A stretch of 64,000 bases of DNA from positions 69,122,014 through 69,186,013 of the forward strand of contig CM067366.1 of the NCBI GenBank assembly GCA_034401795.1, in the 5' to 3' direction. How positions within the stretch are numbered: position 1 is the stretch's first letter; every line of letters starts with the position of its first letter. A program made the translations under genes and the position numbers. The notes beneath the pieces were generated by a model. The model saw only the letters and a program-made list of their open reading frames with translations, did not search any database and was not told the DNA's origin. Of the stretch, positions 20,350 to 32,352 are shown piece by piece. The DNA comes from Chaetoderma sp. LZ-2023a. Its lineage: Eukaryota > Mollusca > Caudofoveata > Chaetodermatida > Chaetodermatidae.

Positions 20350-22365
20350 GATGATGATTACTGTATTCTGTGGCTGTAGTAGTAGAAACATCCTACAGCG
20401 GCAATCAGTCCTTCTTCGCTTTTGCCCATTGTGTCTTGTCCTCAGCCAAAATCCTTAGCTTCCTCAGATCCATTCTTGCCCTGAGTGTACTGAGTCCTGC
20501 TTTCTTGAGGTCTCCTCGTAGCATGCTTAGCAGATTTATGCAATGACGTCCTCTCCAAGTTTTGTATTTGCTGGCTCCGAGTAGGGCGAATTCCAAGGCT
20601 CTATGTGCTGGTCTCTTCTGGCATCCTTAGCACATGGCCAAACATGGACCATCTTTGCTGGGCGACTTTTACAGACAGCGGCGACGTATTACATATCTTG
20701 CATAGTGCATCGTTGGAAATTATGCTGTTTGGCCATCGGTGTCCAGTGATGATGCGTAGGCGCTTGCGGTGGCAGGCATCGAGTTTGTCTAGAACTGCCT
20801 TTGGAGCTCCCCAGCTGTTACAGTTCTACAGCATTAAGGATACGCAGGTTGCATTGTATAAACGTTGCCTTTTTATCAAGGGCATCTTTGATCTATGAAT
20901 CCATAGCTTCCAGGACTGGAAAGCTATGTTCCCCATGACGCAGAGTGCAGAAATATCAGCAGTACCGCAAAGCAGTGAGCCCAGGATTTTACTTTTCCTC
21001 CACGGTTTGCTGCCACGAAGTGGGTCGTCATTTTCTATAGTTTCATGCTTTGTCGATAGGTATATGTGGGTGAACTCTGTTTTGGATTCATTCATAGAGA
21101 TTCTTAATTTTTAGTTTGCTTGCAGCTATTGGGAGAAGTTTGTCAAGAGGTTTCTTTTCCTCATCTATGAAGTCCACATCGTCGGCATATTCCATCTCTA
21201 GCGGCATGCCCAGTATTGACACTGGGGGGGGGGGGGGGGGGGGTTTGGTCTTGTGGAACTTTCCCGCAATGCAGCAGCAAGGTAGCAGGTGAAAAGCATC
21301 ACAGATAGACCATCTCCCTGTGCGGAGCCGATTGATGTCTCAAACTCTAGACTTCACGGACTTGACTCGTACTCTCAGCTTGGTGTCTGTAAGAGGTAGT
21401 CTCACTAGTCATTGCTCACCTTCATTGCAACTGGCCTGGCGTAGTACATCTAGGATCTTTGAGCGTTTAATTATGTTGAAGGCTCGTGACATGTCAATGC
21501 CCATTTTGTGGAAGTCCCAGTGTTTGGACATGACTACTGACACAAGCATGCGTTGAGCCCATACAATGTCTGCACAGCTGCGTCCACGTTTGACGCCACT
21601 TTGACATGATCTGGTGAAGTCATCGATCTTGTCTCGGATGTGGCATAGAGTAACATTGGATAGGATTTTCCGTATGCTGTTGAGGAACACAATGGACCGC
21701 AGATTGGCTGGGGGTCCAGGTGGCTTCTTGGGCTTGGGTAGTGCGATAAGGGTGCCTTGGCCTACAGCATCGATGGGAAGGTGGTGCATCAAAGCTGAAT
21801 TGATTAGGTGCGTGATCGGTTTTGAGATAATGTCACTTGCATATTTGAATAGTTCATTGCTCATGCCATCAGGTCCAGATGCACGTCCATTTTTCAGGGC
21901 TTTAAGTGCCTTCTCACCTTCTGCTGTTTTAATTGGTGTTAGTAATGGCCTGGGGTCTCCTGAGAACAGGTGCAAGGGCTCATCATTGTTGTCAGTGAAC
22001 TGTTCCTTGAACCATTCTCGGAAGCCTCGGCTTTCCCTGGTCAGTCCCAATAAAGTGTCCTTCAGAGTTGTATACAGTGAGTGGTGGTGTGTAGTCAGTA
22101 ACTCTCAGGGCTCGGACTGCCCGAAACATTTTGTGACAGTCATCCGTGGCAGTGATTTCATCTGCTAGGGAGTCTGCCTGCTGAATAGCAAGATCTTTTA
22201 AGCGTTCGCGAATGTGGCGCAGAATAATGTTGCGCTCCCAGCGTAGTTTGGTGCAGTCTTCACTTTGGCCACTTTGATAGATGTGCAGCCATAATGCTTT
22301 CTGCTCTGCTGACCGTTTTACTACTAGAGGGTTGTCAGTATACCTAGTTTGGCTGTTTTAGGTTT
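20350..22365 (-). mobile_element. 5'-truncated non-LTR retrotransposon (LINE)
   Basis: It is flanked by the perfect 12-bp duplication 'atgagggaacat' (20338-20349 and 22366-22377). On the minus strand the 3' end carries a short ATC-type repeat tail, and the 5' part of the element (endonuclease and the start of RT) is missing. This is the classic product of target-primed reverse transcription. It lies in sense orientation in the PHKA intron between exons 23899 and 19887. Confidence 0.92.
20400..22330 (-). pseudogene. LINE reverse transcriptase, frameshifted
   Basis: Blocks in order: 'FREWFKEQFTDNNDEP', 'NGRASGPDGMSNELFKYASD', 'LIALPKPKKPPGPPANLRSI', 'FLNSIRKILSN', 'GVKRGRSCADIVWAQRML', 'KMGIDMSRAF', then the catalytic YADD in 'EMEYADDVDF' near 21180-21200, 'MNESKTEFTHIYL', 'ILGSLLCGTADI' and a C-terminal 'SMFGHVLRMPE'..'LRKLRILAEDKTQW'. 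There are frameshifts near 22040 and 21400. A G19-type run at 21222-21242 adds another. Confidence 0.88.
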
Positions 22366-22436
22366 ATGAGGGAACATAGCTTTCAACATTCTACATAATT
22401 CTTGCGCAAAGGACACTGAATGTAATTAAGGTAATT

Positions 22437-22797
22437 CACCTTTCCAGAGTATCAATCCATAATCTGACCTCATAATCAGCTCAGCGCGTGTATGATGACA
22501 TCACAATCATTACGTCACAAAGGGTTCCATATAGACCGTCATCAAATCTCAAACAGTCCGACACGTTGTATGGCTTTGTAATTGTTTGTTATTTAATAAA
22601 CTTACTGTTGAATATTTTGAAACTAATTTGACACCCAGTCAAATCAGTTTCAAAATATTCACCGGCTTACTGGTATAGTTTTCTTGAAATCGATAGTCAG
22701 GGAGTTCAGAGATCGATCGATCCCAACATGAGCGAGGTGTGGGTGGAGCGTAGCTAGAAATGGGCGGGGAATAGGTAAAAATGGAAAGGTCCATTAA
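22437..22797. repeat. F2 foldback, complete
   Basis: 'cacctttccagagtatc' to 'aaaatggaaaggtccatt', in the opposite orientation to 19295-19680. The hairpin loop is only 'gacacccagtc'. Confidence 0.83.
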
Positions 22798-22971
22798 GTT
22801 AATCCATCATCCATTTTTTGTATGGCTTGCCAAAACTGAATTATACTCTGCAGAGATACTCAGTAAATCTATGCTTGTATGCACCCAATTTACGCAAAAT
22901 CAAGAGTGATAAGAGATAAATGGTTATTTTACTCAAGGGAAGATGCAACATCCAGCACTTTTGTTAACCAC

Positions 22972-23022
22972 TGGAATGCTTGGCTCGATACCCGAGTCAG
23001 TCATTCCAGTGCTCACTTTTCA
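22972..23022. repeat. F1 hairpin head alone
   Basis: 'ccactggaatgcttggctcg' with its complement; arms absent. Flanking 'gagataaatggttac' units are repeated at 22912 and 23070. Confidence 0.65.
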
Positions 23023-23268
23023 GACAGATAAATGGTTACATTACTAAAGGGAAGATGCAACTCAAGCAGCGATGAGAGATAAATGGTTACTTTACTCAAG
23101 GATAGCTAGCAGGGAATGAATGTGGTTGAACCAGGTGGAAATTATTGATAAGACAGTGTTTATAATGGCCACATGGACCATCAAAAAGAGGTCACTAAAC
23201 ACAGGTGGTCACTCAATAAAACCAATTTCTTATTGTAATTAGTTTTTAGAAGGGTCTTTTGTGTGTGT

Positions 23269-23301
23269 GTGTGGGGGGGGGGGGGAGGGAGGGGGGGGGG
23301 G
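23269..23301 (+). repeat. Interrupted poly-G tract
   Basis: A GT run followed by 'ggggggggggggagggaggg' and more G. Long G runs of this kind recur through the window. Confidence 0.9.
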
Positions 23302-23460
23302 AATGATGGTGGCTCCAAGGTGTCCGATAAACATATTCAAGACTCCCCAGATTTTGCTCATAAAACCAGCTGGCCTTGTATTTAGGCGTGACTATACAGG
23401 TCAATACATAGATGGAGAAACATACAGTACTGTTAATTCCAAGCAATAGTTTTAACACAT

Positions 23461-23600
23461 TAACCCTTTAACACTCATATCAGCCAAAAATGGCTTCTGC
23501 AGTGGTCTTGAGAAATGTCCATTTGCAGACCGAGAGAAGGCTATTTTTGAAAATATACCACTGGAATGACTGGCTCGATAACCGAGTGTTAAAGGGTTAA
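23461..23600. repeat. F1 foldback, one arm deleted
   Basis: It keeps both TTAA ends ('taaccctttaacactcatat', 'gagtgttaaagggttaa'), but the deletion runs from the head to the right end. Confidence 0.8.
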
Positions 23601-23790
23601 TGGACAAAAAGATGAGTTTTGCCGAGTGAATGTCCTTTTGTAAGCCAACAAAACTATCTTTGAAAAGTCACCACTAGAATGAAGGACTCAGTTATCGAGC
23701 TAGGTATTCTAGTGGTAAATTTTCAAAAATGGACATCATTTGATCTGCAAACGGACATTACACAAGACCGTCAAAGACGTCCAAAAAAAA
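23601..23790. repeat. F1 foldback, adjacent copy
   Basis: Arms around 'ctcagttatcgagctaggta'. Ends less than 110 bp from exon 23899-24097. Confidence 0.75.
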
Positions 23791-23898
23791 AAATATTCTC
23801 ACATATATGCTATCATAACTGATAATTCAATTGCTACTCAGTGTTTCAAACCAAGTTATCGGAATCATGACCACTCACACTGACACAACCTTGCTTAC

Positions 23899-24097
23899 TT
23901 TGCTATGTAAAGATAGTGTAATATATCTGCTTGTTCTGTGAGAGTTTCCACTTGACCAAGTGCGCCCACAAGTTCCTGACAGTCCGCGTGCTCAAACTGG
24001 GTCATATCCTGCATATGATGATGCGGAGAATGAAGCGCCTCACTCTGTCTCGGACATACTGATGTTCCCTCCTTAAGCAGGTGAGGTAGGTATGAAT
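23899..24097 (-). CDS. PHKA: PHKA exon: 'EQADILHYLY' segment
   Basis: This 199-nt exon ends with LVGALGQVETLTEQADILHY then LYIAK, the family's conserved 'L-x-E-Q-A-D-I-L' block. Its first half, from SYLPHLLKEG on, is a less conserved His/Ser-rich linker. The donor is 'gtaagcaagg'. I chose the acceptor 'cctcttgttag' because it gives phase 1 entry, which completes the Asp codon with the upstream exon's last G. Exit is phase 2. An alternative acceptor at 'ctgcttaag' would shorten the exon. An F2b foldback starts about 75 nt upstream of the exon. Confidence 0.85.
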
Positions 24098-24171
24098 CTA
24101 ACAAGAGGCACCCATAAAAGAAGGTAAATACAAATCCCGGAAAAAGTATATTCTTTACAATATAAAAATTC

Positions 24172-24256
24172 TGTTGAATATTTTGAAATAAATTTGACTG
24201 GAAGCCATTGCTGCCAAGCAATGGCTTCCAGTCAAATTAATTTCAAATTATTTAGG
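24172..24256. repeat. F2b hairpin
   Basis: 'aatttgactggaagccattg' pairs with 'caatggcttccagtcaaatt'. Confidence 0.8.
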
Positions 24257-24452
24257 TCTTTCTGTATGGTTGTCGTGAAAATGACACATGGCGAATTTAT
24301 CGGTCAAACAGTTAAATCTGTCATAAACTACCTTCTCATTGAAACCTAATCAGCGGTTTCTAAAAACAGGTGCTCCCATACTACACGCCAGCTGCCAGAG
24401 GTAATATCATCGCAATGCACAAGATTGCATTGCATTAAGACCACAGGTTTTA

Positions 24453-24657
24453 ACCCTTTAACGGTGAACCCAGCCAAAAGTGGCTGGTACTGTTGACTTG
24501 ATAAATGTCAATTTACAGACCAAGAGATTTTAACAAGAATTTACCACTGGAATGACTGCCTCAATAATTGAGCCAGTTAATCCAGTGGTAGATTTTGAAA
24601 AATTGTCTCCGAGTAAATACAAGTTTTCTTGACCAAATCTTACTGTGAACAAATTAA
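24453..24657. repeat. F1 foldback
   Basis: 'taaccctttaacggtgaacc' to 'actgtgaacaaattaac'. Head 'gcctcaataattgagcc'. Confidence 0.78.
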
Positions 24658-24659
24658 CT

Positions 24660-25830
24660 AAGGATCATGGTTTTCTTCTTCTTCTTCTTTTCGTTCGCTG
24701 ATCATACCACCAGTCCTGTAAGTGACTAGCGACATGATCATAAGCGGTTTGATTCCATGATATCTTCCTCCCATACCACAAATTCTTAATCATAAAGTTT
24801 AAATCAATGGAGGTATCTGATCTGTTACTCAATTATCAAAATCATAAGGCCATATAGCGCCGTTAAATTAATTTCAAAATATTCAACCAAATGTTTAACA
24901 AATTTTTAATTTATCAAAGACAAACAATTTGTACACATTTGTGAGACTTTTGATTTTCATTTTGCCCTTCAGTGATCTAAACTGTTCACCTCTGCCAAGA
25001 GATTCGATTCTAAATGTTACAGGTTCGATGCCGCACTCAGGCATGTGGATAGGTGTAAAAACTTGTGTAGTCCCTGTCCTTCGGAGGGTGGTGGAGTGCC
25101 GTGGGGGACGTAAAACAACTCACTCCGAGTGTCGGGCTCTGTATCAGGAGCTTATTTGTGAATACGCTCTGATAGTGGAAATACTAAATAGTAGATGTCA
25201 GCCCTGCCGCTAGTATCTCGAGGATGCCGTAACTGAAGCCTGTTAGATGCCTATCTAAAGAAGGATTGTACAGTTGTGTGCAGATTGGACCTCACTGTGT
25301 GGCATAGTTGGCAGCCTGCTCTAACAAGCTAAGTTACAGCTGTCAGCGACACTGTTGGTGGCTACCTGGTTCACTATCTACTGTCTGTAAATATGTTACA
25401 AACAATTGTAGAAACACCCCAATGGGTGTGGATATGTGTGCAGGAACCTCACTGAGCAGTGACGCTGCCAGTTTGTGTGGCACTCCTATATAAATGAGGC
25501 AGCTATGAAATACACTACAATATCTGTGACATAGTTGATTATAACATGAGGTACTTCAGATCATATCCCTCTATTGACAAGTGACATAATGACATTAGAG
25601 ATACTGTATGATTATGTGCATGGACAAACATATGGATGAACCAAATTCAACGCAATACTTCATTTCATAAATTTTCATTTGTTGACCTTACATAGCTTAA
25701 TGATTAACCTATTCAGGAAAGAAAAAAAATGTGTAAATGTAATGCGTGCATATGCATGTGTGTTGATGCGCGGGTGCATATATGTGCATGTGTTTGTGTG
25801 TGTTTTTATCAGTGTGTTGGTGGTGTGAGG
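24660..25830. other. Intron sequence, no gene seen
   Basis: It contains a CTT run (24668-24690), an F2 hairpin trace near 24865, and GT-rich DNA at 25738-25810. A tRNA B-box-like 'ggttcgatgcc' near 25022 has no matching A box. Confidence 0.5.
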
Positions 25831-25872
25831 TCAGTGGCATAGCGGTTGGTCAGCAAGTATAAAAAAGATTAC

Positions 25873-25929
25873 CATTTGCTGGGGAACCGGTCGATGTAGG
25901 TGATGTGGGAGATGTTGGACTCGAATCAC
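25873..25929 (-). CDS. PHKA: Probable PHKA cassette exon, Ser/Thr/Pro-rich
   Basis: This 57-nt exon lies between a 'caattttcag' acceptor and a 'gtaatctttt' donor. It reads DSSPTSPTSPTSTGSPAN, with three successive S/T-P-T steps that resemble proline-directed phosphorylation sites. Phase is 1 in and 1 out and the length is a multiple of three, so it can be included or skipped freely. It splices in frame to 24097. The assignment rests on splice signals, phase and open frame rather than on a recognised family motif. Confidence 0.6.
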
Positions 25930-26016
25930 CTGAAAATTGGCACAGCACACAATATTTCAAAACAATTATTAATCAAAATCAATTAATCAAAACAACAAAG
26001 TACACACATACCTGGT

Positions 26017-26185
26017 TTAACCCTTTAATGGTCAGATTTGGTCAAGAAAATTTTAATATTTTCTTATTGAATGTCCATTTACAGGCTAAGAGAATATACA
26101 ATTTTTGAAAATTTATCACTGGAATGACTGGCTCAGATATTCCAGAAGACCATAGCAGAGGATGGTATGACCATTAAAGGGTTAA
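26017..26185. repeat. F1 foldback, internal deletion
   Basis: Both ends are intact ('ttaaccctttaatggtcag', 'gaccattaaagggttaa'), but the right arm is nearly gone. It lies next to exon 25873-25929. Confidence 0.82.
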
Positions 26186-26439
26186 ACAGGAATTAATCCA
26201 ATTATGTAAGCAATACATTAACACAATATTATCTCGAGTTAACCATATTCATCCACAATCCTAAATACATACATGTACCCAGCAACTTTGCTTTAACAGA
26301 TTTAAACATGAAACATAATGAATATTTTGAAAAGAATTTCATTGAAGATTAACAGCAAAAGAAAATTCAGTTTCCAAAAAAAATTGATTGAAATAAATCA
26401 AATCAAATTCTTTTCAAAATCTTCAGTATGTTTCAGGCT

Positions 26440-26650
26440 TATCTATATAATCTCCAACACGCAGGATGAAATGGATTTATTATTACCATTGATCCCAGTT
26501 TCAAGACACAGATATAGGAAGTATTGAGTATTTTGAAACAAATTTTACTGTAATCTGTTGCTACTCCAGTGAAATTAGTTTCAAAATATTCAACAGAAAA
26601 TTCCATGCATCATAACGAATTTGCCATTTCTGGTCTGTAATGATCAATGG
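26440..26650. repeat. F2b foldback
   Basis: Core 'attttgaaacaaattttact' / 'agtgaaattagtttcaaaat'. The outer region is 'caagacacagatatagga'. Confidence 0.72.
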
Positions 26651-27029
26651 GTTTAAATTATTTAATGAAAGATTGATTTTAAATATTCATGCCAAAAACA
26701 ATCAACAGCAAGAACATTAATGTTTATAAATGGTATGCAATATTAAGCAAACTGGTCACTCTTGACAAATAAACAGCTGTATTTATACTAAACAGACAAC
26801 AAGATGAGGGTTTAATTGAACTGATTATCTATTTATTATAAATCATAAATTTATGTGTAAATTTGTCTGTAGGCTAGACAGATATTTATATAAAACACGT
26901 AAAATCTATTTTGGTAATTATAGCCTAGTGATATCATATCTAACGCGTGCCATAGGGTAATAATCTTTTTAATTTCATCTAGCGCGATCAATATCTATAT
27001 CAAGGATCATAACTGGCGTATACCAAATA

Positions 27030-28190
27030 TCAACTATTTGCACTAAGTGCAGCATCTATTTGCACCAAGTGAATGACCGTCTTGCACCGGGTGTGACATA
27101 GCTCCACTTAATACAGTAAATATCTGTACAGAGAACCTGCCTGCACCTGGTGTGACCTATTTACACTGAATGCTGTATGTATTTGCAGAGTGCATAACAT
27201 GTTAGGGCCAAGTCTGATTTATTTACACTGGGTGAAGTATTAATAGCACACCTGAGTGAATTACCTGCTTGCACAAATGTTTGGCATATTTATGTTGAGT
27301 GCATGGCCTGATGCATGAAATGTGACTTAAATTGCACTGTGTGCAGTATCTATTTGCATGACAACGCAATGTAAGTGACCTGCATGTATCATGTGTGACA
27401 TACTTACATCGAGTGAACTACCTGCTTGTACCATATTTAACATATTTGCGGAGAATGGTGTACGTATTTGGATCTATAGGCTGAAAAAATTCCTTAAAAT
27501 TCTAGTCTTTGTGTCCTCCACATATTTCTAGGCATCTCACATTCGAAATGTTCTACAACTTTCTGGATTTAGTCATCCAGAGGACGCCGTATACATTGAT
27601 TATGGTCATCTTCACACAAAATTCAGCCTTCAATGACTATGGGATGATTGGAATTCTCTCAGCCTGATTTAATATATGACCGAATTGCTTTTAATCGCAC
27701 CACGTCCAGTACCAATTAGCTCGGAGTGAATGACTGTTTTCACCATGCGTGACCTAAGTGCTAATGAGTACCAATTTGCAGAGTGACCTGCTTGTTCAAG
27801 GTGTGACCTACTGTAGTTACACTAAGCGCAGTAGCTATTTACACAAAGCAAACGACCCACTTGATCGAAGTCTAACTTAGTGTGGCACCATGTGCAGTAC
27901 CCATTCTGTCGAGTGAATGATTGATTAGAACTGGGCAAGTGTGACTGATTTACTCCAAGTGCAATGCACATTTGCACAGAATGTAAGGCTGACTAGCACC
28001 AACTGTGACCTATTTGCACAATGGGTAATAAGACTAGCACCAACTGTGACCTATTTGCGCAGAGGGTAAGACTAACTAGCACCAACTGTGACCTATTTGC
28101 ACAGAGTGGATAGCCTATTTGCATGAAGCGTGACACTAGTTTCACAGTGTCTATGATCTAGTTGCATCAAGTGTATGTGACATATGTGTT
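27030..28190 (+). repeat. Degenerate tandem repeat field (about 41-42 bp)
   Basis: 'ctagcaccaactgtgaccta' with 'tttgcaca' recurs at 27993, 28034 and 28076. Weaker copies ('tgtgacctatttacac', 'ctatttgcaccaagtg') extend back to about 27030. No coding potential is seen. Confidence 0.75.
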
Positions 28191-28361
28191 GTGACCAATA
28201 TTTGTAACCGAATACATGGCCATTATTAAGACTGCATAACCGATTAACACTATCCTGTGTAATGCATAGTGCGTAGATATACAGATCGAGTGTATATTGG
28301 ATGGTGTGATATGCCTGCAAAACTACTTGGGGTGCTTGACTTGAGAATCTGGTGTATAATA

Positions 28362-28724
28362 GAAGAATCCAGCCTCTCAGTCCATCATATGACATCATAA
28401 TCAACTACATGGCTGATGTCATAATCAATTATGTCATGAATGACATGATGAAGTCTTTCGTAAACACTTAATAGTCTGTAAAGTTGTACGAATTGTATGT
28501 GTTAACTATTTAATAAACATTCTGTTGAATATTTTGAAACTAATTTGACTGGGCGCTGTTGCTGCCAGCTGCACAGTCAAATTAGTTTTAAAATATCCAA
28601 CAGCGTAGCTGCAGTTTTCAGGAAATCGAGCTTCAGGGAGTGCAGGGATTGATCCCAACAGGCAAAGCATGGGTGGTCCTTGGGCTAAAGATGGGCAGGG
28701 CATAGCTAAAACTGGATTCATCCA
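28362..28724. repeat. F2 foldback, complete
   Basis: 'agaagaatccagcctctcag' to 'aaaactggattcatcc'. The CRE-like sites are mutated here. Confidence 0.84.
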
Positions 28725-29820
28725 TTGTGAAAAGTCTATATAGAAGTATGTGCTAGAAAGCTAAAAAAGACAGCTTCAGAATATGTACTAATATAACAAA
28801 CGTAGTTTAAATGTATAAAGAATTGTACCCTGTCTGGCCATATGCACAAAGGATGGGAAATCCCTGCTAGAAAAAATAACCATCTATAGGTGAATGCTTT
28901 AAAATGAGAAGTTTTGAACAACATGTTTTGTTAGAGAACTTTTCCATTTCGCGAAATACATTTGGCTGTAAATCTTTGATTGTCGGAAGGCAAAACTTTT
29001 TATTGTAATAGAAAGGTTTTGCTGCCCATCGTGTTATATGCATATCACGTAAAGGACTTTTCAATTGATTTTGGGCTAGACGTTTATCATTTCGAAACAT
29101 GTTATCCAGAATAGACAGTGTTTTTTTGTGGAACCACAGAGCACTACATGTTTCTTTTCAAACAGAAGAATGAAAAGAAAAAGTATTTTAGAAATCCTAT
29201 TACTAATAATATGACCAGCTCTTTAGCAGGGCACACAATTTCAGGCGAACAAAACTATCCCTTTCACCAAGGTTACGTAAATCTAAACATGCTGGAACAA
29301 TTATTCGCTTACTATAATACTGAGTGGCTAACGACATATAATTAAACAATATTTATCTCCCTTTTTGCATGTGACCAGTAAAGGGTTCAGAGTAATAGCA
29401 AATTATAATCAGCACAGCAAGAGTAATGTCATGACTGTCAATAGAAACACCTACATGAAATGGATACCGTGTATTTTTAATTGTGACTCACAACTGAAAA
29501 GTTTGTCAGTTTGTACGATTTTTTACATTTCTGACAAAATCGCCGATATCACAACTATAGGACATTGCATCTATTGTAGTAATGTTCACTGGATCTTCAG
29601 AACAACCTGTTGATAATGGACACTATATGGGTGATCAAAAAGTGACCACTAAAGACAGCTGCATGTAAATACAGTTGCTTAATAAAACTCATGGTGTATA
29701 ACATTGAATCGGCTTAGGGGCTAAATGATGGATGATTGTTAAGATGGGTGGTCGTAGTATGGGTGGTTCTATGCAGTAGTTTGTGAGAAGCTGTCCTGGC
29801 CAGCCAGGCCAAATAAAGTA
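28725..29820. other. Intron sequence, no gene seen
   Basis: AT-rich with short unconvincing frames. A 'gtgaccactaaagacagc' stretch near 29645 resembles one near 23190. Confidence 0.4.
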
Positions 29821-29825
29821 TCTAT

Positions 29826-29848
29826 CCCAATCCCCCCCCCCCCCCCCC
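29826..29848 (+). repeat. Poly-C tract
   Basis: An uninterrupted run of about 20 C; length is likely unstable and may be misassembled. Confidence 0.9.
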
Positions 29849-30139
29849 AGGGACTACAAAGGTTATAACAGTATCATAATTACAGAAATCATGGCTGAAT
29901 TTGTTTAAACCACAATACTAAATTTATGGGTATAGCGATGATAACACCAGAGTGGAAAAAATCTTACCAGTCATTGTCACAGGATAAAAGCAATCATATG
30001 ATAATTACAATATAGGACATTGGTGCGGATATTTGCCGTAGGGTCTGCATTAAAAGGACATAACCACTCAGGTAGGATAAATATATCAAGAATTTTGCAT
30101 TTAGCCCACAACAAATTAATAATTTCAATGGCCAATAAT

Positions 30140-30240
30140 TCTGTACCTGCTGAATATTTTGAAAACAATTTGACTAAAAGTTGTTGGTGGCTTACTCATC
30201 TACAATTTTCACTCAAATTGTTTTTAAAATATTCAGCATA
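30140..30240. repeat. F2-type hairpin, diverged
   Basis: 'gctgaatattttgaaaacaa' pairs with 'ttgtttttaaaatattcagc'. Confidence 0.7.
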
Positions 30241-30249
30241 TCCAGAGAT

Positions 30250-31300
30250 AAACACCATGGAAAATGTAGTCTGCAGAATTTCAGCAGGCAGACAGTTAAA
30301 GGCTGAACTGTAAAATAAGGTACAGACACAATTCTGGTAAATGAACCAACAGAAGGGGATATATAACTATAAGATGAAGTCAGATATCCTGAATAGAAAT
30401 AATTAAAGAAATTCAATTAATTAGACTTAAATTTATAACACTATAGTAGGCCGCCTACACCTGTCTTTGTTATCATAATGATCTCGTTTAATATTTTGAC
30501 AATGGTTAGTCAGAAAACACTGCAAAATAGAGGAAGAGTTCTGCAAATGGCACATAATAGCTGGTCATGATGGCGAGTCAAGGAAAATGCAATTGGCTTA
30601 TGCAGTTTCAACCTGATCTGAAAAACTTGTTGAAATATCGTCAATTACATCAGGTTTTTTTCTCAGATCTACATCAATGCATGTATGAAATTTCAATGGC
30701 TGGCAGCCATATCGTTGATCAGATCAGCATCGATTTCGATAGTTTTCTTCCTCCAAGCTAGCCCAGTAGACCTATGATATTTCAAACCAATCTGACAAAC
30801 CGTAGTGCGGTTATGCACCAGACACCACACTGCTTCCCACCTGCCCGCACGGATGCGACACTATTACATAACTTGGCAATTTTTAGTTTTTGGGTGAGAT
30901 ATAAAACAAAAACAATCTTACCATTCAGAGCTGACTGAGAGACATTGGTTAATATTATTCTTGTTGGAGAAATACAAATTAATTCACACAACCCACAATG
31001 TAGAATATATAACATCTATAATAAGATAACACGATTCAAAGCAGTAGCTGCGCAAAGTGAAGTTATCATTATATTAATACGGTGACAAAGCCAAGGACAT
31101 AGGTAAGCACCTAGTAACCATCTCATTATATATATACATACCTCTGTGACACTTCCTAAACACCCATCTGATTATTTTGAAAACAATTTGACTGAGTATC
31201 GCTGGACAGCACAGCATTGACATCTTAATGATTTTAATGCTTATCACGCTGATGATGTCAGAAATCCTAATTTTAATGAAACAGTACTACCAGTGTTTAC
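30250..31300. other. Intron sequence with one candidate microexon
   Basis: The minus-strand donor 'gtaagattg' at about 30914-30922 follows an acceptor-like 'gtctctcag', leaving a 13-nt piece. Nothing else is recognisable. Confidence 0.35.
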
Positions 31301-31303
31301 AGG

Positions 31304-31508
31304 TTAACCCATTAACATTCAAGTCGACAATAAGTGCCTTCTACTGTGGTCTTGGCAAATGTCAACTGCCTGACCAAGAAGACTATTTTTGGGAAAATTT
31401 ACCACTGCACTGACTGGCTCAGTTATTGAGCTAGTCATTGCATTGATAATTTTTCAAAAATAATCTCTTGGTATGCAAATTGACATTTTCTATGAGAGTA
31501 AAGCGTTA
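31304..31508. repeat. F1 foldback
   Basis: 'ttaacccattaacattcaag' to 'gagagtaaagcgttaac'. Head 'ctcagttattgagc'. Confidence 0.8.
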
Positions 31509-31720
31509 ACCCTTAGCACTCTGATATCAATATTCTATATTTTACTGTGTCCATATCAAAGAAACTGGCGTACATTTTTCAACAATTTTGCTGGAAGATG
31601 TTGCTGTCTACGACAGCACCATCTCCCATCAAATTTGTTGAAAAATGTACACTTGTAAGTTCATCTTTTAATTTAATTTGAAAACTTAAAATTTTGACAT
31701 CAGAGTTTAAAGCGTTAATG
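31509..31720. repeat. F3 foldback element
   Basis: Core 'tttttcaacaattttgctgg' with complement 'atcaaatttgttgaaaaatg'. The outer ends again carry 'taaccctt' and 'aaagcgttaa'. A second copy is at 56045-56215. Confidence 0.72.
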
Positions 31721-32300
31721 TACGATCAACAATCAGTGTTCTCATAATATTCAGAAGGTGGGTTTCATGGTGGAAAGCAAGTTCCTGGTAACTTATAATG
31801 AGATGGTGATAAAGGCTGTGTTTCCATGTGTGCGCAATGTGCCATCAATTACCCATCATCCGTTACAACCAGGTTATACCATAATACACATGTGTATCCA
31901 TGTGCTCATAATCTGATATACATAATCCCTAGTCCGTTAATGGAGCAATCAAACGAAAAGTGATTCAAATGCATTGCGAACACAGACTGGGATATCCAAA
32001 GAATATGTGAAAATGTTATTTTCAAAACACTAGTTGTATGATTGCGCAATACAACTGCACATTTCCATTTATGCGTTTATTTATTGTGTATTATACAAAA
32101 TCATACACAATTGTCTTCAGCGTTATGCTGTAGAGAGATGTGAATGATTATATATGACAACATTAAACGCATAAATGGACACAAAACTGTATGATGGATT
32201 ATGCAAGGCAAATACATAACGGACATGGAAACCCGCCCTTAGACTGCAGCGGTGGTTGCAATGCGTAATAATCTAATGTTGTTAATATTGGTGTACCGCT
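31721..32300. other. Intron sequence, no gene seen
   Basis: Around 31815-32245 an imperfect inverted repeat ('tgtgtttccatgtgtgcgc' / 'gcgtttatttattg', 'gacatggaaac') suggests an old foldback element. Confidence 0.4.
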
Positions 32301-32304
32301 TTAC

Positions 32305-32352
32305 CTGAAGTCGTCCTCGATTCAAAACGGCGGTTTAGTTGTGCTCGTATTT
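32305..32352 (-). CDS. PHKA: Candidate PHKA cassette exon, 48 nt
   Basis: The acceptor is very strong, with a pyrimidine tract of about 25 nt ending 'cctcccttggag'. The donor is 'AG|gtaaag'. Only one of the three frames is open (EIRAQLNRRFESRTTS), and it is the one with phase 1 entry and exit. That phase fits both 43168 upstream and 25929 downstream. The residues are not a known PHKA motif that I recognise, so this is a splice-logic prediction. Alternative use as a cassette is possible. Confidence 0.5.

Noticed and set aside
25015..25035. tRNA or tRNA-derived SINE
   Set aside because: A B-box-like 'ggttcgatgcc' is present without a properly spaced A box or tRNA fold.
29960..30000. PHKA exon ending at the minus-strand 'gtaagatt' near 29965
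   Set aside because: No AG acceptor with an open frame lies upstream within a reasonable distance.
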